In this document: in pieces, positions 1 through 8,361 of the stretch | Position numbering within the stretch: position 1 is the stretch's first letter | Layout: each line of letters begins with the position of its first letter | Program-made: the position numbers and the translations under genes | The notes under the pieces: generated by a model | Databases searched by the model: none | What the model was told of the DNA's origin: nothing | What the model saw: only the letters and a program-made list of their open reading frames with translations | Assembly: GCF_001314875.1 (NCBI RefSeq) | Contig: NZ_LJZS01000007.1 | Coordinates: forward strand, 1 to 64,000 | Reading direction: 5' to 3' | From: Halomonas sp. HL-48 | GTDB lineage: Bacteria > Pseudomonadota > Gammaproteobacteria > Pseudomonadales > Halomonadaceae | DNA length: 64,000 nt

Positions 1-98
1 CCCGAGTTCGGGGTAAGTTAATGGCATGAGCCGTATACGTGACCCGTATGTACGGTTCTGTGAGAGGGATGAGGCGGCAACGCCTCACCCTACTCGAT
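1..98 (+). mobile_element. 3' end of a group II intron (domain V and domain VI); intron body lies upstream of the window
   Basis: GAGCCGTATACGTGACCCGTATGTACGGTTC (28-58) folds as domain V: 8-bp lower stem GAGCCGTA/TACGGTTC with AGC triad, 2-nt bulge TG, upper stem TACG/CGTA. It is followed by a domain VI-like hairpin AGGGATGAGGCG-GCAA-CGCCTCACCCT and a terminal TACTCGAT (AY end). Confidence 0.85.
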
Positions 99-183
99 GT
101 ATGTGTATGAAAAATAGTCACATTACTCGCCCCGGCCGCTGCTTTGCGCTAGGGTGACGTTTTTAAGTAAGGAATGGATGACC

Positions 184-849
184 ATGACAGCGCCTGGCGA
201 ACTCATCATCGAACCGAAAAGCGGCAAGCCCGCCGATGCGTGCGTATTCATACTCCATGGGCTGGGTGCAGACGGGCACGACTTCGAGCCTCTGGTGCCG
301 GCGCTTGGGTTGCCTGCCAGCGTAAACGTGCGCTTTATCATGCCCCATGCCCCGCGACTGCCGGTCACCATCAACGGCGGCATGGTCATGCCCGCCTGGT
401 ACGATATCCTGGCCATGGATCTCGGCCGTCGAGTGGATGAAACGCAGTTGAAAGCATCCGCCGAGCGCGTTCAGGGGCTCATTCAGGAGCAAATTGACCA
501 GGGAATCGACAGTCAGCGGATCATTATGGCCGGGTTTTCCCAGGGCGGTGCCGTGGCCTACCACGCGGCGCTTTCCTTCCCGCAGCCGCTGGGTGGCCTG
601 CTGGCCATGTCGAGCTACTTTGCCACCGCCGACAGCATTGCGCTGGCCGAGGCGAACAAGCAGATCCCGATTGAGGTCCAGCACGGTAGCTTCGATCCCA
701 TTGTGCCTGAGAGTCTGGGTAAAAGCGGGGTAGACCGCTTGTCGAGCCTGGGCTACGCGGTCAACTATCGCCAGTATTCCATGGCTCATTCGCTTTGTCC
801 TCAGCAGGTGAGCGATATTGGCCGCTGGCTGGTGCAGCGCCTGAAATAA
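184..849 (+). CDS. carboxylesterase/phospholipase family alpha/beta hydrolase
   Basis: HGLGADGHDF, GFSQGGAVAYH nucleophile elbow, C-terminal SMAHSLCPQ; ATG at 184 preferred over the upstream ORF start. Confidence 0.9.
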   Translation: MTAPGELIIEPKSGKPADACVFILHGLGADGHDFEPLVPALGLPASVNVRFIMPHAPRLPVTINGGMVMPAWYDILAMDLGRRVDETQLKASAERVQGLIQEQIDQGIDSQRIIMAGFSQGGAVAYHAALSFPQPLGGLLAMSSYFATADSIALAEANKQIPIEVQHGSFDPIVPESLGKSGVDRLSSLGYAVNYRQYSMAHSLCPQQVSDIGRWLVQRLK

Positions 850-929
850 TGACTGCGTCGACAACCTTGCCAAAAGCAGGCGCGGTAAGGCGCTAATTCG
901 TCTCCGGTGCAAGGACGTAGCGAAAGCGA

Positions 930-1610
930 ATGATAGCCTCCTTTGATGCAACAGAAACGGTGTTAGCCCTCTGCCTGACAGGGATATCACTGGTTTGCCT
1001 TTACGATCGTCATCTTGTGCGCGCCTGCTGCTTTTTTGTAGCCTTTGCCCTGACGATGACCACCGCCTGGTGGCACATCGGCGCGTCCTGGCTGGCGGTC
1101 GTTGAATTCTTGCTGGGCGCGCTTATGACGGGGCTGAGCCTGTTTTATGCCCTGGGCCTCTTTTTGCCGCGCGGTGCCTCACCGCTTATACGCGATACAT
1201 TTGTTGACGTCTGGCCACGGAAAGTGGCCCGCGTGTTTCTGGTGCTTGGCTGGTTGGTTATGCTGGGCGCGGTGATCCGCTTTGCAATACCTGGATTGTT
1301 CAACGCTCCCCTCGAACAGCCGCTGCTTTTGGCAGGCATAATGATGATCGCCAGTGGGTTAGGTGCATTTGCCTTGCACCGTCATCTTGTACGGCGTCTG
1401 TTGGCGTTCAACATCCTTGGTTCCGGGGTGTTCATGGTGTTGGTGGGTGTCGCTGGTCCCACGGCAACCGCCCAGGCATTAATCAGCGTTGGGTTATGCA
1501 TTGCCTGGCTGGGGTCGATGCTGGCTGCGCTGTTGATCCAGCAACTGGTGTACTTGGCCGGTGCGGACAGCATGCGGGGTGATGGCGACCTCGGGGAGCG
1601 TGCAAGGTGA
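930..1610 (+). CDS. membrane protein resembling an MrpB N-terminal (DUF4040-like) region followed by an MrpC/NuoK-like region
   Basis: first gene of a stop/start-overlapping cluster of ND-type antiporter subunits; multiple TM; C-terminal half resembles MrpC/NuoK (HRHLVRRLLAFNILGSGVFMVLV...AQALISVGLCI). Confidence 0.6.
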   Translation: MIASFDATETVLALCLTGISLVCLYDRHLVRACCFFVAFALTMTTAWWHIGASWLAVVEFLLGALMTGLSLFYALGLFLPRGASPLIRDTFVDVWPRKVARVFLVLGWLVMLGAVIRFAIPGLFNAPLEQPLLLAGIMMIASGLGAFALHRHLVRRLLAFNILGSGVFMVLVGVAGPTATAQALISVGLCIAWLGSMLAALLIQQLVYLAGADSMRGDGDLGERAR

Positions 1611-3097
1611 TCTGGCGTTTTGGACTATCGGATAGCACCTTTGAACCCTTGATCAGCGCTCACTGGGCGCTGGGCGTTGCGCTTGCTGCGCCTCTGTTAC
1701 TGGGGCTGATGGGCGCTGTCTTACCACCCAAGCGTGCATGGCCTGTTGCGCTGGGCTACTTGCCGGTGCTGGTTTCGGGCGTAGCGCTGTTATGCACTTT
1801 TGAGCAGTCGGGGTTGATGCGTTGGCAGTGGGAGCTAGCCGGGGTCGGCGTCTCTCTGCGTTTGAATGGGCTTGGCGTATTGCTGCTGTTGACCACTCAG
1901 TGGATTGGGTTTGCCGCCGCGCTCTACACGCCCGGGCTGTTGCGCCTGGGTGAAACGGAACCGCTGTCGCGCTGGCTATGGCCGTTAATGGGTGGGCTTC
2001 TGAGTGCGCTTTCATTGATCTGGCTGGCCACCGACCTGCTAACCCTTTACGTGGCCTTGGAACTGATGGGACTGGCGGCGGTGGGCATGTTGATATTGTC
2101 AGGCAAGCCAGCGGCGCTGCTGGCCGGCATGCGCTACCTGCTTCTCGCGCTGGTGGGGTCGCTGGCCTATTTACTGGGTGTGGCGCTGGTTCTGGGGCAA
2201 TGGGGACGACTGGACCTTCAGGGCCTGGCGGAAATGGTCGAACCCGGGCCGGTCGCCTGGATCTCCGCTGCACTAATGGGCGCGGGCTTAGCCTTGAAAG
2301 CCGCCCTTTTCCCGCTTCATGGTTGGCTGTCACCAGTACATGGCAGTGCCTGGACTCCGGTGAGTGCGCTGCACGCTGCGCTGGTCATCAAAGCCTCGCT
2401 GTTTCTGCTCCTGCAACTATGGAGCATCTTACTGACAGACTCTTTCTATGCGCCGCATATTATCGCCTTGTTAGGGGCACTGGCGATTGTATGGGGAGGT
2501 GTGCTGGCATGGCGCACCGATTCGCTGAAAACGCTGGTGGCATCGTCAACCGTTGCACAGTTGGGCTACCTGATGGTTGTCTTTCCGTTGCTGCTGAGCC
2601 CCGACATCTCTCCGTTGTCGCGCGCATTAGCCTGGGACGGTTTCTGGCTCCAGCTAATAGGCCACGCCTTTGCCAAAGCGGCGATGTTCATGGCTGCTGG
2701 CAACCTGATGTTGGCAACGGGGGAGGCGACGCTCAAGGGGTTGGCAGGCACCAGCCGACGGATGCCTTTGTCGCTGTTAGTGTTGGGGATTGCCGCGGTA
2801 ACGTTGATGGGCTTACCCCCCAGTGCTGGTTTCACCGCTAAATGGTTGTTACTGGACGCCATGGTCAAGTCTCAGCAGTGGTGGGCCATCGCTGCGCTGT
2901 TAATCGGGTCGTTGCTGACGGCCGCTTATGTATTTCGCTTGTTTCGCTATTCGTTTTACGAGTCGGCTCCGCGCCATCACTACCAACCACTTGCTCCGGG
3001 TATGGATCTTATCGCACTCACGCTTGCTTTAGCCGCCTTTGCGCTGGGGCTGCTGGCACATTTCCCACTGACGTTGCTACACGAAGGTGGTGCATGA
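1607..3097 (+). CDS. proton-conducting transporter membrane subunit (MrpD/NuoN/NuoM-like)
   Basis: LYVALELMGLA with conserved Glu; ALKAALFPLHGWLSPVHGSAWTPVSALHAALVIKA; GLPPSAGFTAKW. Confidence 0.85.
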   Translation: MIWRFGLSDSTFEPLISAHWALGVALAAPLLLGLMGAVLPPKRAWPVALGYLPVLVSGVALLCTFEQSGLMRWQWELAGVGVSLRLNGLGVLLLLTTQWIGFAAALYTPGLLRLGETEPLSRWLWPLMGGLLSALSLIWLATDLLTLYVALELMGLAAVGMLILSGKPAALLAGMRYLLLALVGSLAYLLGVALVLGQWGRLDLQGLAEMVEPGPVAWISAALMGAGLALKAALFPLHGWLSPVHGSAWTPVSALHAALVIKASLFLLLQLWSILLTDSFYAPHIIALLGALAIVWGGVLAWRTDSLKTLVASSTVAQLGYLMVVFPLLLSPDISPLSRALAWDGFWLQLIGHAFAKAAMFMAAGNLMLATGEATLKGLAGTSRRMPLSLLVLGIAAVTLMGLPPSAGFTAKWLLLDAMVKSQQWWAIAALLIGSLLTAAYVFRLFRYSFYESAPRHHYQPLAPGMDLIALTLALAAFALGLLAHFPLTLLHEGGA

Positions 3098-4599
3098 ACG
3101 CGGCTTGGCTTCCGTTAACGACGCTTTTGACGTCGCTTTTGGCCGCGGCGGTCATTTTCACGTTGCCTGAGAACGCGCGGCAACTGCGGACCAGCGCCAA
3201 CCTATTGGCGGCTGTCGGTAAAATAATACTGGTAGGCCTGATGGCTGTGCGTGTTTCGGCGGGACATGAGGATACGTTCAGCTTTCAGATAGTGGGTAGC
3301 GTTGATTTCGTGCTGCGCGCTGACGCGCTCGGGGTAATGTTCGCCGGGCTTTCGTCACTGCTTTGGCTCTGTACGACGGTTTACGCGATAGGTTATCTGG
3401 AAGGTTCGGCCAATCGGAAACGCTTCTTTGGCTTCTTCAGCTTGTGTGTTGCCAGTACCTTGGGAATTGCGCTGGCAGGCAACCTGTTTACCTTCTTGAT
3501 TTTTTACGAGATGTTGACGCTTTCCACCTATCCGCTGGTGGTACATGCGGGTACTCAAAAAGCCCTTGATGCCGGGCGCATTTACCTGCGCTATACGCTA
3601 AGCGCCGGCGTCGTGTTGCTGCTAGGGGCTGTTCTATTATATGCCCTGACCGGTGAACACACCTTTTCATCGGAGGAAGGCCTTGGCAATTACCTGGCAC
3701 ATCACCGGGGCCTGCTATTGCTGATCTTTGCTTTGCTGGTGGGTGGTTTGGCTGTCAAGGCCGCGATGGTGCCGCTGCATGGCTGGCTCCCCAGAGCGAT
3801 GGTCGCCCCTGCGCCGGTAAGCGCTCTGTTGCATGCGGTGGCCGTGGTGAAGGCCGGTGCCTTCGGTATATTGAGAGTGATTTACGACCTTTACGGTATC
3901 GAGCTGAGCGTTGAGCTTGGCGTTACCACGGCATTGGCGGTGATGGCTTCCATCACGATTATTTACGGCTCGTTGCGCGCGTTGGCACAGCAAGAGCTCA
4001 AGCCACGCTTGGCGTTTTCGACTATCAGCCAGGTCTCCTATGTGGTGTTGGGAGTCAGTCTGTTTGGCCCTTTCGGTACGATTGGTGCACTGGCACACCT
4101 GCTCCATCAAGGATTGATGAAAGTCACCCTGTTCTTTTGTGCAGGAAATTACGCCGAAGAACTGGGTATCCATCGCATTGACGAAATGGACGGCGCGGGG
4201 CGTCGCATGCCGCTCACCAGTCTCGCCTTTACCATCGGGGCGCTGGGCATGATCGGGCTGCCTCCTTTGGCCGGGTTTATTACCAAATGGTATCTCGGAG
4301 TGGGTGCTGTTCAGGCTCAGATGTACTGGGTGGTCGCTGTGTTAGTGGCTAGTAGTAGTCTCAACGCAATGTATTTCCTGCCGATTCTGCACCGCCTGTG
4401 GTTCCGTACAGGGCCTGCGCACGGGCAAGGGCAGTGGCCAAAAGAGCAGCGTCTAGGTCGTTTGGAGACCCATGGCTGGCTGCTTTGGCCCATGGTGTTT
4501 ACGGCTCTGGCAAGCCTGGGCGCGGGGCTGTTGGCAGGTTTGCCGTTTAGCCCTTTGGACTGGGCAAGCCGCGTCGCCTCTGGGGAGTACCTGCCATGA
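3094..4599 (+). CDS. proton-conducting transporter membrane subunit (MrpD-like)
   Basis: ATG 3094 overlaps the stop of the previous gene; FLIFYEMLTLSTYPLVVH, GLAVKAAMVPLHGWLPRAMVAPAPVSALLHAVAVVKAG, GLPPLAGFITKW; the longer ORF start at 2842 overlaps the upstream gene. Confidence 0.88.
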   Translation: MNAAWLPLTTLLTSLLAAAVIFTLPENARQLRTSANLLAAVGKIILVGLMAVRVSAGHEDTFSFQIVGSVDFVLRADALGVMFAGLSSLLWLCTTVYAIGYLEGSANRKRFFGFFSLCVASTLGIALAGNLFTFLIFYEMLTLSTYPLVVHAGTQKALDAGRIYLRYTLSAGVVLLLGAVLLYALTGEHTFSSEEGLGNYLAHHRGLLLLIFALLVGGLAVKAAMVPLHGWLPRAMVAPAPVSALLHAVAVVKAGAFGILRVIYDLYGIELSVELGVTTALAVMASITIIYGSLRALAQQELKPRLAFSTISQVSYVVLGVSLFGPFGTIGALAHLLHQGLMKVTLFFCAGNYAEELGIHRIDEMDGAGRRMPLTSLAFTIGALGMIGLPPLAGFITKWYLGVGAVQAQMYWVVAVLVASSSLNAMYFLPILHRLWFRTGPAHGQGQWPKEQRLGRLETHGWLLWPMVFTALASLGAGLLAGLPFSPLDWASRVASGEYLP

Positions 4600-5942
4600 T
4601 GTCGCTGCTTTTGGCATTGTCACTGCTATGGCCGCTCGGCGTGGCGATGCTTGTAGCGGGGCAGGTGTACTGCACCCCTGTTGGAAAGCATGACTACTTT
4701 TCGTGGTGGTGGCTAAGCGCAGCCTGGCCGGCATTGTTGTTAGCCTACGGCGGTGAAGCCCAGTGGACAATCGATGTCTGGATGCTGGGTGGGGAGTGGG
4801 AATTGAACGCGCTAACTCGCCCGTGGCTGGCTTTCACCGCTCTTTTATGGAGCCTGGCAGCCGTGCATGCCAGAGGATACTTTGCCGCCGAGCAGCAGCA
4901 AGCGCGAAGTGGTGATCAAGCCGCCCAGCGTCGGCTGGCGCGCTTATCGCTGTTGTGGCCGTTAACCCAGCTTGGCAACGTGATGCTTATTGTCGCGCAG
5001 GATATTGCCAGTTTTTACTTGGGCTTTGCGCTGATGACATTTGCGGCCTATGCGCTGGTGGTGCATAGCGGCACCGAAAAAGCCCGTTTGGGGGCCAGGG
5101 CTTATATCATCCTGGCTGTCGTCGGAGAGGGGCTGATCCTTGGCGGCTTTCTGTGGTCAGCGGGTGAAGCCGACACGCCAACACTTCAGGGGGTACGCGA
5201 AAGCATCCTGGTGGCAGATCATGGCGCCTGGATGGCTGCCTTGCTATGCCTGGGTTTTGGGGTGAAAGCGGGCGTTATCGGGCTGCACGTATGGTTGCCC
5301 TTGGCCCACCCTGTAGCGCCTGCGCCTGCCAGCGCGGTATTGAGCGGTGCGATGATCAAAGCGGGTCTGCTGGGATGGATCAGCGTATTACCTCTGGGCG
5401 AAGCTGGGATGTCAGCGCCCTTGACGCAATTGGGTCAGGTGATGCTCGTGGGAGGTCTAGCAGGCGCTTTTCTGGCAGCATTTTATGGGGTTTTTCAGCA
5501 CCACCCTAAGGCCGTATTGGCTTATTCAAGCATCAGCCAGATGGGCATGCTGACAGCGCTGGTGGCGATGGGGCTGGTTGCCCCAGACGTCTGGTCAATG
5601 CTTTGGCCGGCGGTAGTGCTGTTTACTGCCCACCACGCACTGGCTAAAGGCACGCTTTTTATGGGGACCAGCATCAGCGAGCATATGCCGCGCTGGTCGC
5701 AGGCTTTCATCTGGCCACTTCTGGCGCTGCCGGGCATTTCCCTGGCCGGTGCCATCGGCGCGGGCATGGTGACTAAGTGGGCTGTCAAAAGCCCGCTCTA
5801 CGAGATGGAGCATGGCGCCTTGATCAAGCTGCTTAGCTGGGCAGCTATCGGCACGGCAGCGCTGGTAAGTGTTGCACTTTGGCGACAGTGGCAGCAGCGT
5901 CAGCGGGGGGCAGCAATGGCTGGCAGTGGGGAGCTTGGCTGA
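4596..5942 (+). CDS. proton-conducting transporter membrane subunit, divergent
   Basis: ATGA overlap with previous gene; FGVKAGVIGLHVWLPLAHPVAPAPASAVLSGAMIKAG; TM5 motif reads FYLGFALMTFAAYALVVH (Glu replaced by Ala). Confidence 0.82.
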   Translation: MMSLLLALSLLWPLGVAMLVAGQVYCTPVGKHDYFSWWWLSAAWPALLLAYGGEAQWTIDVWMLGGEWELNALTRPWLAFTALLWSLAAVHARGYFAAEQQQARSGDQAAQRRLARLSLLWPLTQLGNVMLIVAQDIASFYLGFALMTFAAYALVVHSGTEKARLGARAYIILAVVGEGLILGGFLWSAGEADTPTLQGVRESILVADHGAWMAALLCLGFGVKAGVIGLHVWLPLAHPVAPAPASAVLSGAMIKAGLLGWISVLPLGEAGMSAPLTQLGQVMLVGGLAGAFLAAFYGVFQHHPKAVLAYSSISQMGMLTALVAMGLVAPDVWSMLWPAVVLFTAHHALAKGTLFMGTSISEHMPRWSQAFIWPLLALPGISLAGAIGAGMVTKWAVKSPLYEMEHGALIKLLSWAAIGTAALVSVALWRQWQQRQRGAAMAGSGELG

Positions 5943-6367
5943 TGGGTATTGCAGCGGCATTGATAACACCGCTGTGGCTGCCGTTACCCGCAGAGAGCAT
6001 TACGATGCCGCCCCTGAAGGAATGGCTGGGGATTCTATGGCCACTCCCCGTCGGCATAGCACTAGTGGCCACCGGTCGCCTTTTGCTTCGCCTTATCAAT
6101 GTGGTCGCGCCACCGGCTGGTGACCTGTGGTGGATATATGCAAGCGTCACCGCTGCCGGGCTGGCGCCTGTCAAGCGTATTAACTATTGGTGTTCCGAAT
6201 TGAAAACGGCGTGCGTGATATCATGCTGGAAAGTTGAACGTACGCTCATGGACGCTTTAACACGCATGCTGAAGGCTGAGAACTGGATGCGACATCATGC
6301 CAGTGGCTTGATGATGGCTCTCGCCGTATTACTTGCAGCGTTATTGATATGGGAAGGCCAGCGATGA
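5942..6367 (+). CDS. small membrane protein, last gene of the antiporter-like operon
   Basis: TGATG overlap with the preceding gene; 141 aa, hydrophobic N-terminal helices and a C-terminal TM; not recognised as a named family. Confidence 0.6.
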   Translation: MGIAAALITPLWLPLPAESITMPPLKEWLGILWPLPVGIALVATGRLLLRLINVVAPPAGDLWWIYASVTAAGLAPVKRINYWCSELKTACVISCWKVERTLMDALTRMLKAENWMRHHASGLMMALAVLLAALLIWEGQR

Positions 6368-6388
6368 TACTTCTGCCAGGAGAGATTG

Positions 6389-7396
6389 ATGGGTAAATTT
6401 GCCCGTGGCCGAAAAGCCGAACTTCCCAAGGAAATTCCCAAGGCGGGCTGGCACGACATTGTCTGGCGGGTCATTCGCTCGGCAAGACGGGACCGCATCA
6501 TGCTGCTGGCGGCAGGGGTCGCCTTTTATGCCCTGCTGGCGCTGTTTCCGACCATTGCCGCTGTCATTTCTATCTGGGGATTGTTTTTCGATCCTCACGA
6601 AGCCAGCCAGCAGCTCTATAATCTGATTCGATTGATGCCCCCCGAAGCGGCCAAGCTCATCGACGAGCAGGCCCAGGATGTGGTGGATGGCGTCGACTCG
6701 AGCAATGAAATGGCGGCGCTGGCGGGCTTGCTGGTGGCCATGTTCATTGCTTCTAAAGGCGTCAGCGGGCTGATTGTCGGGCTCAACGTCGTCTACGGCG
6801 AGAAGGAGCAGCGCAGCGTCTGGTGGCTGGGACTGCTGGTCACCACCATGACCTTTGGGTTGATCGGCATGACACTGGTGACCCTTGGCTTCATTGCGCT
6901 GGTGCCAATGCTGGTCGATGCCCTGGCGGTGGCGGCGCCGTTCGATCGGGTGATCGATTTCATGCGCTGGCCCGCGCTGCTTGTCATGATGAGTGCGGTC
7001 ATTGCCCTGCTCTACCGCTTTGCACCTTACCGTCGCTCGGCCAAATGGCAATGGCTGAGCGTCGGTACGTTGGTGGCCACCCTGCTATGGTTACTGGGAT
7101 CGGCGGGCCTGTCGCTTTATGTGCGCTACTTCGCCAACTTCAGCGAGCTCTACGGCTCTCTGGGGGCGGTGGTCGTCTTGATGCTGTGGTTTCTGCTCTC
7201 CGCTTTCGTGGTGTTTCTGGGCGCCGAGATCAACTACGAGCTCGAGCGCCAGACCCGTCAAGATACCACCATCGGCGAGGACCGCCCGCTGGGCTACCGC
7301 AACGCCTATGCCGCCGATACGCTGGGGCGAATGCATCCCTGGAAAAGCGAGGACGATACCGTGACGGCCGAGAAGGACGCTCCCCGCCGCGAATAA
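6389..7396 (+). CDS. YihY/virulence factor BrkB family protein
   Basis: AAGVAFYALLALFPTIAAVISIWGL, SLYVRYFANFSELYGSLGAVVVLMLWFLLSAFVVFLGAEINYELERQ. Confidence 0.93.
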   Translation: MGKFARGRKAELPKEIPKAGWHDIVWRVIRSARRDRIMLLAAGVAFYALLALFPTIAAVISIWGLFFDPHEASQQLYNLIRLMPPEAAKLIDEQAQDVVDGVDSSNEMAALAGLLVAMFIASKGVSGLIVGLNVVYGEKEQRSVWWLGLLVTTMTFGLIGMTLVTLGFIALVPMLVDALAVAAPFDRVIDFMRWPALLVMMSAVIALLYRFAPYRRSAKWQWLSVGTLVATLLWLLGSAGLSLYVRYFANFSELYGSLGAVVVLMLWFLLSAFVVFLGAEINYELERQTRQDTTIGEDRPLGYRNAYAADTLGRMHPWKSEDDTVTAEKDAPRRE

Positions 7397-7494
7397 TCTC
7401 GATTTCGGGTGACAGGCGCGGTTTGCCATACGCACCGGCGGAAGAGCGTGCTAGGCTGTTATCAAATATAAGATGATAATAATAAGGGGGAGCG

Positions 7495-8361
7495 ATGACG
7501 CATCCCGGAGCGCCCAACCCGCAGGCCTTGCTGCAAGAGCTTGAACACGCCAATGCCTACCTGATGCAGTCGGAAAAACTGGCCTCTATCGGTCAGCTTG
7601 CGGCTGGCGTCGCTCACGAGATCAACAACCCCGTGGGCTATGTGTTTTCGAACCTTTCCACGCTGGGCGGCTACGTCAAAGAGCTGCTCGAACTGATCGA
7701 CGCCATGGACGACGTGGAGAGTCTCGACGCGCTACGCGCGCGCAAGCAGCTTAGCGACTACGCCTATATTCGCGAAGACGCCCAGGCGCTGATCCGCGAA
7801 TCCGAAGAGGGCATCGAGCGGGTCAAAAACATTATCAGTTCGTTGAAGGATTTCTCGCATATCGACGAAGACACCTTCACCTACGCGGATCTGCAGCGCG
7901 GGATTGAAACCACACTCAATCTGGTCAACAACGAAATCAAATACAAGGCTGACGTCGTCAAAGCCTTTGGATCGCTGCCCCTGGTCGAATGCGTACCCTC
8001 GCAGATCAATCAGGTCGTCCTCAATCTGCTGACCAATGCCGTGCAGGCGATCGAGGCACGCGGCACCCTGTATCTGCGCACCGGATACCAGCCCGAGGGG
8101 CAGAAAGGCGAGGGCGTCTGGCTGGAGGTGGAAGACACCGGGAAGGGGATTACCGACGAGCAGATGCCCCACCTGTTCGAACCTTTCTTCACCACCAAGC
8201 CCGTGGGTGAAGGGACGGGCCTCGGGCTGTCGCTTTCCTACAGCATCGTGGCGAAACACCATGGCCACATCGAGGTGGCGAGCGAGCCGGGCGTGGGCAG
8301 TCGCTTTCGCGTCTGGCTGCCTGTTCATCAGCCGGCGTTCAACCAGGAGCCTGCGTCATGA
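7495..8361 (+). CDS. soluble sensor histidine kinase
   Basis: H box KLASIGQLAAGVAHEINNPVGYV, N box QVVLNLLTNAVQAI, G boxes DTGKGI and GEGTGLGLSLSYSIV. Confidence 0.93.
   Translation: MTHPGAPNPQALLQELEHANAYLMQSEKLASIGQLAAGVAHEINNPVGYVFSNLSTLGGYVKELLELIDAMDDVESLDALRARKQLSDYAYIREDAQALIRESEEGIERVKNIISSLKDFSHIDEDTFTYADLQRGIETTLNLVNNEIKYKADVVKAFGSLPLVECVPSQINQVVLNLLTNAVQAIEARGTLYLRTGYQPEGQKGEGVWLEVEDTGKGITDEQMPHLFEPFFTTKPVGEGTGLGLSLSYSIVAKHHGHIEVASEPGVGSRFRVWLPVHQPAFNQEPAS

Noticed and set aside
1978-2841. 287-aa plus-strand alternate-frame ORF
   Set aside because: Out of frame inside the ND-type subunit at 1607-3097, which carries all conserved motifs.
2842-3093. 5' extension of the 2842-4599 ORF
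   Set aside because: Overlaps the upstream antiporter subunit; ATG 3094 with a 4-bp overlap fits the operon pattern and the family N-terminus.
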